A DNA stretch of 7,916 bases from Parafilimonas sp. (GTDB lineage: Bacteria > Bacteroidota > Bacteroidia > Chitinophagales > Chitinophagaceae), in assembly GCA_023251275.1 (NCBI GenBank), contig JAHEZC010000099.1, positions 1-7,916 on the forward strand. Reading direction: 5' to 3'. This document shows positions 1-6,244 of the stretch, piece after piece (within the stretch, counting starts at the first letter, position 1; each line of letters opens with the position of its first letter). The notes beneath the pieces are model-generated. The model did not search any database. It was not told the origin of the DNA and saw only the letters and a program-made list of their open reading frames with translations. The position numbers and the translations under genes are program-made.

Positions 1-2
1 AT

Positions 3-41
3 ATAAATACGGCGGATGAACTGACCAATCTCGTTGCATGA
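3..41 (+). CDS. possible 3' end of a plus-strand gene cut by the left edge
   Basis: The frame starting at base 3 is open from the edge and reads I-N-T-A-D-E-L-T-N-L-V-A before a TGA at 39-41. The residues look like an ordinary protein C-terminus, and a plus-strand gene here would converge with pcaC across the repeat block. Only 12 codons are visible, so no family can be named. The minus strand is also open here, from an ATG at 40-38 to the edge, so a divergent gene start is an alternative. This is a weak call. Confidence 0.25.
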   Translation: MNTADELTNLVA

Positions 42-52
42 TGGTATGATTT

Positions 53-116
53 GATATTGGGATACTGAGATACTGAGATACTGAGATATTGGGATATTGG
101 GATATTGGGATATCTA
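53..116 (+). repeat. 8-bp tandem repeat, eight units
   Basis: Eight consecutive 8-bp units can be read: GATATTGG, three GATACTGA, three GATATTGG, and a degenerate GATATCTA. The two variants come in blocks, which fits slippage or unequal exchange after single-base changes. The array is non-coding, lies between the left-edge sequence and pcaC, and is complementary in pattern to the units at 164-204. Confidence 0.9.
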
Positions 117-163
117 AATATCGCTTTGTTGTTAATGTTTAAAAAAATAATATCATTCAACTT

Positions 164-204
164 CAATATCTTATTATCTCTAATATCTTATTATCCTAAT
201 ATCC
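164..204 (-). repeat. opposite-orientation 8-bp repeat units overlapping the pcaC stop
   Basis: On the minus strand the units read GGATATTA, GGATAATA, AGATATTA, a 9-base GAGATAATA and AGATATTG, which resemble the GATATTGG units at 53-116. A perfect 14-bp direct copy lies at 165-178 and 182-195. The block includes the last two sense codons and the stop of pcaC (G-Y-TAG), so the repeat reaches into the gene. Transcripts crossing 53-204 could fold into a long imperfect AT-rich hairpin. There is no GC-rich stem with a T-tract, so it is not a classic terminator. Confidence 0.7.
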
Positions 205-603
205 AAAAACCTCTTTCGCAATTTTAAACGCACTGTTTGCGGCGGGCACACCGGCATATACTGCAGCATGCAGCAATACTTCTTTCACATCATCTTCAGA
301 AGCGCCTGTATTTTTTGTTGCTCGTATATGCAGAGCCAATTCTTCTTTTTGATTCAATGCAGTTAATAATGCAATCGTAATTAAGCTTCTTTCCCGTCTT
401 GTTAATCCTGGCCTGCTCCAGACTGTTCCCCATGCATTATTCGTAATATATTCCTGGAAATCTTTATCGAAATTGGTTTTATTGGCTTCTGCTTTGTTTA
501 CATATTCATCACCTAAAACACTTCTGCGTATTTGCATACCCTTTTGTCCTAAAGGAGAATATGGAAAATCTGCATTTTTTAGCGAGCTCTTTTTATTTTT
601 CAT
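196..603 (-). CDS. pcaC: 4-carboxymuconolactone decarboxylase PcaC
   Basis: This cytoplasmic enzyme of the protocatechuate branch of the beta-ketoadipate pathway decarboxylates 4-carboxymuconolactone to 3-oxoadipate enol-lactone. The 135-residue product is full length for the single-domain family. Seen features are ERSLITIALL (71-80), the H92-I-R-A-T-K-N-T-G stretch, and the family-typical segment H112-A-A-V-Y-A-G-V-P-A-A-N (112-123). It lacks the CxxC of the related AhpD peroxidases, so a redox role is unlikely. Its ATG shares one base with the TAA of pcaD (TAATG), indicating translational coupling, and its substrate is upstream of PcaD's in the same pathway. The stop codon lies within an AT-rich repeat unit. 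It appears to be the last gene of the cluster. Confidence 0.93.
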   Translation of the reverse strand: MKNKKSSLKNADFPYSPLGQKGMQIRRSVLGDEYVNKAEANKTNFDKDFQEYITNNAWGTVWSRPGLTRRERSLITIALLTALNQKEELALHIRATKNTGASEDDVKEVLLHAAVYAGVPAANSAFKIAKEVFGY

Positions 604-1439
604 TATTCCTGTTTTATAAAATCAAGGATCAGTTTGTTTAAAATTTCTGGATTATCCACACAAGGTATATGCCCTGATCCATCAATCACTTTATATTTTG
701 ATCCCGGAATCAATTCACTCAAAACTTTTACTTCTTCCGGCGATGTTGATTTATCTTCTGATCCCACTATACACAAAGCAGGTATTTTTATTTGTCTTGC
801 AATTTCACTAAGATCGGTATCACGTATTGCTGCGCAAGTTTGTATGTATCCTTGCAAAGGAGTTCTTTCCAGCATATTTTTATATCCTGTTGCTTTTTCA
901 GGAAACGCTTGATGAAATGATTCGGAAAACCATCTTTGAATAACTGTATCTGAGATGGAAGCTATTCCTTCTGCTCGCACTGCATTTATCCTTTCGTTCC
1001 AAAATATTTCAGTGGCTATTTTATGGGCAGTATCGCATAATACTATTTTTTCCACGAACGCTGGAAAATGATATGCTAATAGCTGTGCAATCATACCGCC
1101 AACAGATAAGCCCACCGGGATACATGTTTGAATCTTCAAATGATTGAGTAATGCGATCACATCATCCATATAATCTTCAAGTCCGGCTGTATTTTCAGTA
1201 ACATCACTCAAGCCATGTCCCCTGTTATCGAGTAACAAAATATTTCCATATTGTTTCATCTCGCTAACAACATCATCCCAAATCCTGAAATCGGTTCCCA
1301 AAGAATTAATAAATAGAAAAGTTTTATGTTTTGCATCCAATGAAATGGGCTGATGTATGAATTTATAATGCAGCGTTATGCCGTTTAATTTTACAAAAGT
1401 CATATCGTTTATTTTTTTACTCCCATTCAAGTGATTCAT
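603..1439 (-). CDS. pcaD: 3-oxoadipate enol-lactonase PcaD (alpha/beta hydrolase)
   Basis: The enzyme hydrolyses 3-oxoadipate enol-lactone to 3-oxoadipate, directly after the PcaC step. The 278-residue product shows an alpha/beta-hydrolase fold: oxyanion-region N-S-L-G-T-D (45-50), D-N-R-G-H-G-L-S-D (71-79), nucleophile elbow G-L-S112-V-G-G (110-115), acid D229 in G-S-E-D, and catalytic H257 in S-G-H-I-P. The triad S112/D229/H257 is complete. The ATG overlaps the pobA stop as ATGA, which supports this start. However, M13 (ATG at 1403-1401) gives 266 residues, closer to the usual family length, and follows an A-rich leader of the kind favoured in Bacteroidota, so it may be the true or a second start. 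Other alpha/beta hydrolases share these motifs; the position between pobA and pcaC decides the call. Confidence 0.9.
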   Translation of the reverse strand: MNHLNGSKKINDMTFVKLNGITLHYKFIHQPISLDAKHKTFLFINSLGTDFRIWDDVVSEMKQYGNILLLDNRGHGLSDVTENTAGLEDYMDDVIALLNHLKIQTCIPVGLSVGGMIAQLLAYHFPAFVEKIVLCDTAHKIATEIFWNERINAVRAEGIASISDTVIQRWFSESFHQAFPEKATGYKNMLERTPLQGYIQTCAAIRDTDLSEIARQIKIPALCIVGSEDKSTSPEEVKVLSELIPGSKYKVIDGSGHIPCVDNPEILNKLILDFIKQE

Positions 1440-2608
1440 ATATCTTTTAACCCCACATAATTCTCTGCAATGGTTGTTGCCTGTGCTTTTGATGATTGTA
1501 TATATTCAAATCTCGCTTTCTGCAAATGATATTCAAATGAATCATGCGCTGCCTGTTTGTGAAACAAATAAGTCATAAAGTTAGAGAAATCCTGCGCCCT
1601 CCATATTCTTCGCAAACAATCTGCTGAATAATTCTTCAATTTTTCTTCTTTGTTATTATTATAAAAATCAATGATTGCCGATGAAAGCCATTTGATATCT
1701 GCGACAGCTAAATTCAATCCCTTGCCACCAGTCGGCGGAACGATATGCGCTGCATCGCCTGCGAGAAACAATCGGCCGTATTGCATGTTATCAATCATAA
1801 AGCTGCGCATGGGAGTGATTGCTTTTTCAAAAATTTCACCTGTATGCAGCATAAAGCCTTTGCTGCTTAATCTTATTGATAATTCTTCCCAGATTTTTTT
1901 ATCACTCCAATTATCTGTTGTATCATCATTGTCCACCTGCAGGTAAAGGCGGCTCACTTTTTCACTGCGCAGGCTATGCAATGCAAATCCTCTTTCATGA
2001 AAGGCATAGATCAGTTCATCAGTTGACGGCGCAGCATTTGCAAGTATGCCCAACCAACTGAATGGATATTCCTTTTTGAATTCATTATAACATTTTGCAG
2101 GCAAAGCTTTTCGCGCAATACCATGATAGCCATCGCAACCGGCAACGAAATCACATTCAACAATATGTTCTTCTCCATTTTGCTTAAAGTATATTTTTGG
2201 CGCTGTGGTTTCAAAATCTTCGATCTTTGCAGCCGTCGCTTCAAATATAATTTTTACGCCACGATCAGAATTTGCCTTAATTAAATCTTTCACTACTTCC
2301 TGCTGACCATAAATAGTAATGCATCTTCCTCCTGTTAATTCATCAAAAGGAATCCTTATGCTCTCTCCATCAAAATTGAAATACACACCATGATGCTGTA
2401 AGCCTTCTTTGTGTAACCTGTCGGCAACCTGTAATTCATTAAAAAGGTCAACTGTATTTTGTTCCAGCAAACCTGCACGCACTCTTGATTCCACATATTC
2501 ACGACTGCGGCTTTCCAGCATGATGCAATCAATACCTGCACGTTGCAACAATAATGCAAGTGATAATCCTGCCGGACCTGCACCTATTATTCCAACCTGT
2601 GTTTTCAT
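1436..2608 (-). CDS. pobA: 4-hydroxybenzoate 3-monooxygenase PobA
   Basis: This cytoplasmic FAD enzyme hydroxylates 4-hydroxybenzoate to protocatechuate using NAD(P)H and O2. At 390 residues it is close to the 394 of the Pseudomonas enzyme and aligns almost without gaps. Seen features are FAD-binding G-A-G-P-A-G (9-14), C-D-G (158-160), and L-F-L-A-G-D285-A-A-H. Residues matching the substrate pocket of Pseudomonas PobA are Y201, S212, R214, R220, Y222, P292, T293 and Y384, which makes the substrate call strong. In the NADPH-selectivity helix Y38, R42 and R44 are kept, but Pseudomonas R33 and Q34 are replaced by S33 and R34, so cofactor preference may differ. It lies 91 bases after the methyltransferase gene and overlaps pcaD by 4 bases. 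A 7-bp palindrome sits just before its ATG. Confidence 0.95.
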   Translation of the reverse strand: MKTQVGIIGAGPAGLSLALLLQRAGIDCIMLESRSREYVESRVRAGLLEQNTVDLFNELQVADRLHKEGLQHHGVYFNFDGESIRIPFDELTGGRCITIYGQQEVVKDLIKANSDRGVKIIFEATAAKIEDFETTAPKIYFKQNGEEHIVECDFVAGCDGYHGIARKALPAKCYNEFKKEYPFSWLGILANAAPSTDELIYAFHERGFALHSLRSEKVSRLYLQVDNDDTTDNWSDKKIWEELSIRLSSKGFMLHTGEIFEKAITPMRSFMIDNMQYGRLFLAGDAAHIVPPTGGKGLNLAVADIKWLSSAIIDFYNNNKEEKLKNYSADCLRRIWRAQDFSNFMTYLFHKQAAHDSFEYHLQKARFEYIQSSKAQATTIAENYVGLKDI

Positions 2609-2614
2609 TGCGCT

Positions 2615-2637
2615 TTTACAATGACTGATTTTGTAAA
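2615..2637. promoter_or_regulatory. operator-like inverted repeat in front of pobA
   Basis: Perfect 7-bp arms TTTACAA (2615-2621) and TTGTAAA (2631-2637) are separated by 9 bases, so the half-sites are 16 bp apart. The element ends 7 bases upstream of the pobA ATG, in the 91-base gap after the methyltransferase gene. It could bind a dimeric regulator sensing an aromatic acid, or form a leader hairpin over the initiation region. No regulator gene is in the window, and an AT-rich palindrome of this size can arise by chance. Confidence 0.4.
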
Positions 2638-2699
2638 GTGCATTTGCTGATAATTCATTTATGAGTTGCCTGTCAGATTTAATAATTTCAGAACCTACC

Positions 2700-3815
2700 C
2701 TAAGCTTCTCCCCAAATCCTTATAGCCGTGTTCACCACTAATTCCAGTTTCTTCCATTGCTCATCATGCGTCATTACGTTGCCATGATGCGTGCTGGAAA
2801 ATCCGCATTGCGGACTTACACATATATTTTCCAATGGAAGATAATTCGATGCTTCATCAATGCGGTTACACAAATCATCCATCTTTTCCAATTGCGGTGT
2901 TTTGGATGAAATAATTCCCAATACAACTATTTTATTTTTTGGCACAAAACGCAAAGGCGCAAAATCGCCGGAACGTTCATCATCATATTCCAGAAAATAT
3001 GCGTCAACGTTTATACTGTTAAACAGCACTTCTGCTACAGGCTCATAACCTCCTTCAGCAAACCAGTTGCTGCGGTAATTTCCGCGGCACAGGTGAATAG
3101 CTGCCATAAGATCAGCAGGACGGTTATCAATCACTGAATTGATCAGTGCTGCATAAGTTTTCGGCAGCTCATCCGGGTCGTCGCCACGCTCTTTTGCCCC
3201 AGCACGCATCTTTGCGTCGCAGAGATAAGCAAGGTTGGTATCATCTAATTGAATATAGCGGCAGCCCGCATTATACAAAGCTTTTATTTCTTCTTTATAA
3301 CATTCGCTCAAATCATAAAAAAATTCATCCATATCAGGATATGAGTTAATATCAATGGATTTTCTCCCACCGCGAAAGTGCACCATTGTTGGAGAAGGAA
3401 TGCAAACTTTTGGTGTTTGTGTGACGATTGATTTTAAAAAAAGAAAATCATTCACCTGTATATTCTTTACGTGTTTCAGCCTTCCCGTCACACTAAGCTT
3501 TGGCGGAACAAACCCATCTTCGGCAGGCTTTGCATGAGGGTTAGGCTCAATACCGCCTGACACGCTTACGCCCCTCAATTGCTGCAGAAAATCAAGGTGA
3601 AAAAAATCTCTCCTGAACTCTCCGTCAGTAATAGATTTCATACCAATGTTTTCTACTTTTTGAACGGTTTCTGCAATTGCTTTATCTTCTGTGGCGCGAA
3701 GCTCATCCGCGGTTATTCTACCATTCTTCCAGCGAATCCTGTTTTCTTTTACTTCATTTGTGCGAAGCAAACTGCCTACCTGGTCTGCACGAAACGGAGG
3801 ATTAATTTTAAGCAT
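2700..3815 (-). CDS. MetE C-terminal-like, cobalamin-independent methyltransferase (YxjG/YxjH type)
   Basis: The 371-residue product matches only the C-terminal catalytic half of cobalamin-independent methionine synthase (COG0620), so it lacks MetE's N-terminal domain. The zinc site is intact: H241 and C243 in A-I-H-L-C-R-G-N, E276 in Y-F-L-E-Y-D, and C337 in S-P-Q-C-G-F, corresponding to the ligands of E. coli MetE. A conserved R-A-D-Q-V-G-S-L-L-R stretch (9-18), D-G-E-F (64-67) and Q-L-D-D (189-192) also fit this family. Such proteins activate a thiol on zinc and accept a methyl group, often making methionine from homocysteine, but the methyl donor of the short family is mostly undefined. 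It is the first gene of the minus-strand cluster, with pobA 91 bases downstream, so a link to aromatic breakdown is possible but inferred. No convincing promoter was recognised upstream. Confidence 0.85.
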   Translation of the reverse strand: MLKINPPFRADQVGSLLRTNEVKENRIRWKNGRITADELRATEDKAIAETVQKVENIGMKSITDGEFRRDFFHLDFLQQLRGVSVSGGIEPNPHAKPAEDGFVPPKLSVTGRLKHVKNIQVNDFLFLKSIVTQTPKVCIPSPTMVHFRGGRKSIDINSYPDMDEFFYDLSECYKEEIKALYNAGCRYIQLDDTNLAYLCDAKMRAGAKERGDDPDELPKTYAALINSVIDNRPADLMAAIHLCRGNYRSNWFAEGGYEPVAEVLFNSINVDAYFLEYDDERSGDFAPLRFVPKNKIVVLGIISSKTPQLEKMDDLCNRIDEASNYLPLENICVSPQCGFSSTHHGNVMTHDEQWKKLELVVNTAIRIWGEA

Positions 3816-3981
3816 ATAGAAGTATCAGCATCATTTTATTTTTGGAATAAGAACCCTTTGTATCATTGCATTAGCCAATGTAAATTTAAAGGTTTCGGTA
3901 TAATCGAATTGATGTATTAATGTCACTCAACAGTACGATGAAAGATAAATGCAGGCACATACTCGCTCAAAGGATTTATAA

Positions 3982-4178
3982 TTCAGTGGAAATAATATTT
4001 TAAAAGCTGAATGGCAACTGATTAAAGGTTCACAGGGAGACCCTGATGCAATTGTGTATAAACTCCATCATTCTATCAAAGGCAATCTTTATTTTTTAAA
4101 AGCGGATGATGAGGTGCTTTTTTTCCTTGACAATGATAAAAACTTTTTGGCGGCAACAGCTATTTCACTTATGCTTGA
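3982..4178 (+). pseudogene. remnant of a small gene, 5' truncated and frameshifted
   Basis: After an in-frame TAA at 3979-3981 the frame reads S-G-N-N-I-L-K-A-E-W-Q-L-I-K-G and later G-N-L-Y-F-L-K-A-D-D-E-V-L-F-F-L-D, which looks like real protein: alternating beta-strand hydrophobics with a W-x-L pattern, as in small Bacteroidota lipoproteins of META or NlpE-like type. No ATG precedes it; the first possible starts are internal. At the T-run 4144-4148 the frame turns to nonsense, while another frame continues G-G-N-S-Y-F-T-Y-A and stops at TGA 4176-4178. One extra T would join the two parts as N-F-F-G-G-N-S-Y. So it appears to be the C-terminal end of a decayed gene. The family is a guess. 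A sequencing error in the T-run could explain the shift but not the missing 5' end. Confidence 0.45.
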
Positions 4179-4300
4179 TACTGGGCAATCGAGGATTGAT
4201 ATACGCAGGTTTACCTCTGTATCCCTCCTGCCGGCAATACCTGGACGTTTTCATTTGAGCTGTTGCGGTTAAAACTGGTCCACTGCTTCTATCTTCCTCC

Positions 4301-4332
4301 TTTGGCTTCAATTCATTTTTTTGCTAACTTTG
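4301..4332 (+). promoter_or_regulatory. promoter of the yceD-rpmF-plsX operon, Bacteroidota type
   Basis: A -33 box TTTG at 4301-4304 and a -7 box TAACTTTG at 4325-4332 are 20 bases apart, matching the Bacteroidota sigma-ABfA consensus (TTTG, 17-23 bases, TAnnTTTG). Transcription would start near 4338-4340, leaving a leader of about 13-15 bases before the ATG at 4353. The site lies inside the longer frame that could start at TTG 4263, which argues against that longer start. Confidence 0.75.
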
Positions 4333-4352
4333 CCAACCCCAAAAATTCGGTC

Positions 4353-4910
4353 ATGAATATTCGCAGAGCGTATGAAATTGCATTTGTAGGACTGAAACCC
4401 GGTATTCATGAGTTTTCTTATGTGATAGATGATAAGTTCTTTGAGCATTATGGTGAACAGGATTTCAGGAATTGCCACTCAAATATTAAGCTGGAACTTG
4501 ATAAGAATAACGGCTTCCTGATGCTGAAGTTTGATATTGGCGGGGTTTTAGATACAAGCTGTGACCGCTGTGGTAATACCCTGCAATTGCAGTTGTGGGA
4601 TGAATTCAGGATAGTGGTTAAAATGGTCGAAGAGCCCGATCTGATGAATGCCATCGAGGAAGATCCTGATATTTATTATATCAGCCCAACCGAAAGTCAC
4701 CTGAATGTGGGCGATTGGATCTATGAATTCATCAACCTGAGCATACCGATGCACAAAATATGTTCCGATGAAGAATTCGGCGGGCCGAAATGCAATAAAG
4801 AAGTATTGGAAAAACTAAGAAGAATGGAGAATGAGGCAGTCAAACAAACTAACCCTGTATGGAAAGGATTAGAGCAGTTTAAAATACCTCCCGCCGCCGG
4901 TGAGAAATAG
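4353..4910 (+). CDS. DUF177 / YceD family protein
   Basis: This is a 185-residue cytoplasmic protein of the DUF177 (YceD) family, which is almost always encoded next to rpmF. Members have been linked to large-subunit rRNA accumulation, but the exact role is unsettled. Seen features are an N-terminal F-x-G-L-K-P-G-x-H-E-F (11-21) and paired cysteines C70-D-R-C73 and C137/C147 (C-S-D-E-E-F-G-G-P-K-C), which may bind a metal. The family-typical P-x-W-x-x-L (168-173) follows near the C-terminus. The frame is open back to a TTG at 4263, but the promoter boxes lie in that extension and the ATG at 4353 begins the family-like sequence. It is the first gene of the operon, with rpmF 86 bases downstream. 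Confidence 0.88.
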   Translation: MNIRRAYEIAFVGLKPGIHEFSYVIDDKFFEHYGEQDFRNCHSNIKLELDKNNGFLMLKFDIGGVLDTSCDRCGNTLQLQLWDEFRIVVKMVEEPDLMNAIEEDPDIYYISPTESHLNVGDWIYEFINLSIPMHKICSDEEFGGPKCNKEVLEKLRRMENEAVKQTNPVWKGLEQFKIPPAAGEK

Positions 4911-4996
4911 TCAATGAATGGAATAGTGAACCTGATGCACTTTATACAAAGCAACTATAACAACAATAAATTTTTCGAAGAATAAAATTCTGAACT

Positions 4997-5191
4997 ATGC
5001 CAAATCCGAAACGCAGACATTCGCAGCAGCGCGGAGCTAAAAGAAGAACACATTATAAAGCAGAAGAAGTAACGCTGAGTAAAGACAGCACTACCGGTGA
5101 AATGCATGTGCGCCATCGTGCACATGTGAGCGAAGGCAAGCTTTATTACAAGGGCAAGCTGGTAGCTGAAAAAGCGCCGCTCAAAGCGTAA
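4997..5191 (+). CDS. rpmF: 50S ribosomal protein L32
   Basis: This is a small, very basic 64-residue protein of the large ribosomal subunit. The N-terminus M-P-N-P-K-R-R-H-S, the A-K-R-R-T-H motif (14-19), and the C-terminal H-V-R-H-R-A-H followed by Y-Y-K-G-K are characteristic of L32. It has no cysteines, so it is the zinc-free form. The ATG follows an A/T-rich leader without a Shine-Dalgarno sequence. It is most likely cotranscribed with the DUF177 gene; a poor TAnnTTTG-like site (TAAATTTT at 4967-4974) could add a weak internal promoter. plsX begins 30 bases after its stop. Confidence 0.95.
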   Translation: MPNPKRRHSQQRGAKRRTHYKAEEVTLSKDSTTGEMHVRHRAHVSEGKLYYKGKLVAEKAPLKA

Positions 5192-5221
5192 CTTTTATAA
5201 AAAAAGTGTAGCTTGCCGCGC

Positions 5222-6172
5222 ATGAATATTGCCATAGACATGATGGGCGGGGACTTTGCACCACTCGAAGTGGTGAAAGGTATTCAACGGTACATAAGCC
5301 GCAATGAAGATGCGGCTGTTCTTTTTTGCATTGGTGATGAAGAAGCCATAAAACCGCTCATTGCAGAATACAATTTACCTGCAGCACATATACGCATTAT
5401 CCATGCACCGGAAGTGATCGGTTATCATGAGCCTCCCACAAGAGCGTTGAAAGAAAAAAAACATTCCTCCATCTCCATAGGTTTTCATTTGCTCGCATCC
5501 GGCAAAGCTGATGCATTCATCAGCGCGGGAAATACAGGCGCCATGCTTGTGGGAACTATGTACAGTATAAAAACCATTGAAGGAATTTCACGCCCCACCA
5601 TTGCAACCATCATTCCTAAATTAAATGGTAAAACAGGATTATTGCTTGATGTAGGCCTAAATGCTGATTGCAAGCCGGAGCAACTGAACCAGTTTGCCTT
5701 ATTGGGAAGCCTTTATGCCAGGCATATTCTCAACATCGAAGATCCAAGAGTAGGATTATTGAATGTAGGCGAAGAGGAAGGCAAGGGAAATATTCTTGCA
5801 CAGACCACTTATCCTTTACTGAAAGAAAACAGCAGCATCAACTTTACAGGCAATGTGGAAGGCCGTGATTTTCTCCAGGACAAAGCCGATGTGATTGTAT
5901 GCGATGGCTTCACGGGAAATATTATTTTAAAGATGGCAGAGTCCATTTATGATATTGCCATAGCCCGCAACCTTGAAAATGATGAATACTTTCACCGGTT
6001 TCACTATGAAAATTATGGGGGCACACCGGTGTTGGGCGTATCAAAACCCGTGATCATTGGTCATGGTATCAGTAATGATAAGGCCTTCATGAATATGATC
6101 CTCGTGGCTGAAAAAATGATTGCCACCGACTTCTGTGAGACCCTGAAACAGGCATTTCATTCTGAGAATTAA
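5222..6172 (+). CDS. plsX: phosphate acyltransferase PlsX
   Basis: PlsX converts acyl-ACP and phosphate to acyl-phosphate, the acyl donor that PlsY uses to make lysophosphatidic acid for phospholipids. The enzyme is cytosolic or loosely membrane-bound. The 316-residue product is a normal length and carries the family signatures: D-M-M-G-G-D (6-11), S-A-G-N-T-G-A (101-107), L-L-D-V-G-x-N-x-D (141-149), N-V-G-E-E-x-x-K-G-N (181-190), N-V-E-G-R-D (211-216) and C-D-G-F-T-G-N (227-233). The ATG at 5222 is preferred; an in-frame TTG at 5213 would add three residues. It follows rpmF by 30 bases, the usual order. fabH, often the next gene, is not there; the next gene is convergent. Confidence 0.96.
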   Translation: MNIAIDMMGGDFAPLEVVKGIQRYISRNEDAAVLFCIGDEEAIKPLIAEYNLPAAHIRIIHAPEVIGYHEPPTRALKEKKHSSISIGFHLLASGKADAFISAGNTGAMLVGTMYSIKTIEGISRPTIATIIPKLNGKTGLLLDVGLNADCKPEQLNQFALLGSLYARHILNIEDPRVGLLNVGEEEGKGNILAQTTYPLLKENSSINFTGNVEGRDFLQDKADVIVCDGFTGNIILKMAESIYDIAIARNLENDEYFHRFHYENYGGTPVLGVSKPVIIGHGISNDKAFMNMILVAEKMIATDFCETLKQAFHSEN

Positions 6173-6191
6173 AACAAAGTTTTTTGTACCG

Positions 6192-6221
6192 GGTAGCATC
6201 ATTCAGTAAATGATGAATACC
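6192..6221. terminator. hairpin between convergent plsX and the Q-rich gene
   Basis: The arms CATCATT (6197-6203) and AATGATG (6209-6215) enclose a 5-base loop. They extend across a small internal loop by GGTA (6192-6195) with TACC (6218-6221). It sits in the 72-base space between two converging genes, where a shared terminator is expected. The stem is AT-rich and no T-tract follows on either strand, so intrinsic termination would be weak. Confidence 0.35.
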
Positions 6222-6244
6222 GATATAATCATGTAATTCCCTGT

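Larger units (their letters stand above)
3816..4352. other. 537-base stretch between divergent units, no intact gene
   Basis: It separates the leftward methyltransferase-pobA-pca cluster from the rightward yceD-rpmF-plsX operon. It holds the gene remnant at 3982-4178 and the promoter at 4301-4332. Between 3816 and 3981 I see no gene. A weak TAnnTTTG-like site for the leftward cluster (TACATTGG, minus strand, 3882-3875) has no matching -33 box, so I do not call it. A 27-codon ATG frame from about 3920 is probably chance. Confidence 0.6.

Noticed and set aside
53..204. CRISPR array
   Set aside because: The units are 8 bp and directly adjacent without unique spacers; a simple tandem repeat.
196..603. 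AhpD-type alkylhydroperoxidase
   Set aside because: The family is related, but the CxxC redox motif is missing and the gene lies in a pob/pca cluster.
634..912. 92-codon plus-strand frame inside pcaD
   Set aside because: It is antisense to pcaD, which has a complete catalytic triad; no independent support.
3579..3920. 113-codon open frame on the plus strand opposite the start of the methyltransferase gene
   Set aside because: It runs antisense to the well-supported methyltransferase gene and has no recognisable domain; a coding shadow.
4263..4352. N-terminal extension of the DUF177 protein from a TTG at 4263
   Set aside because: The promoter boxes lie within it and the extension is unlike the family; the ATG at 4353 fits better.
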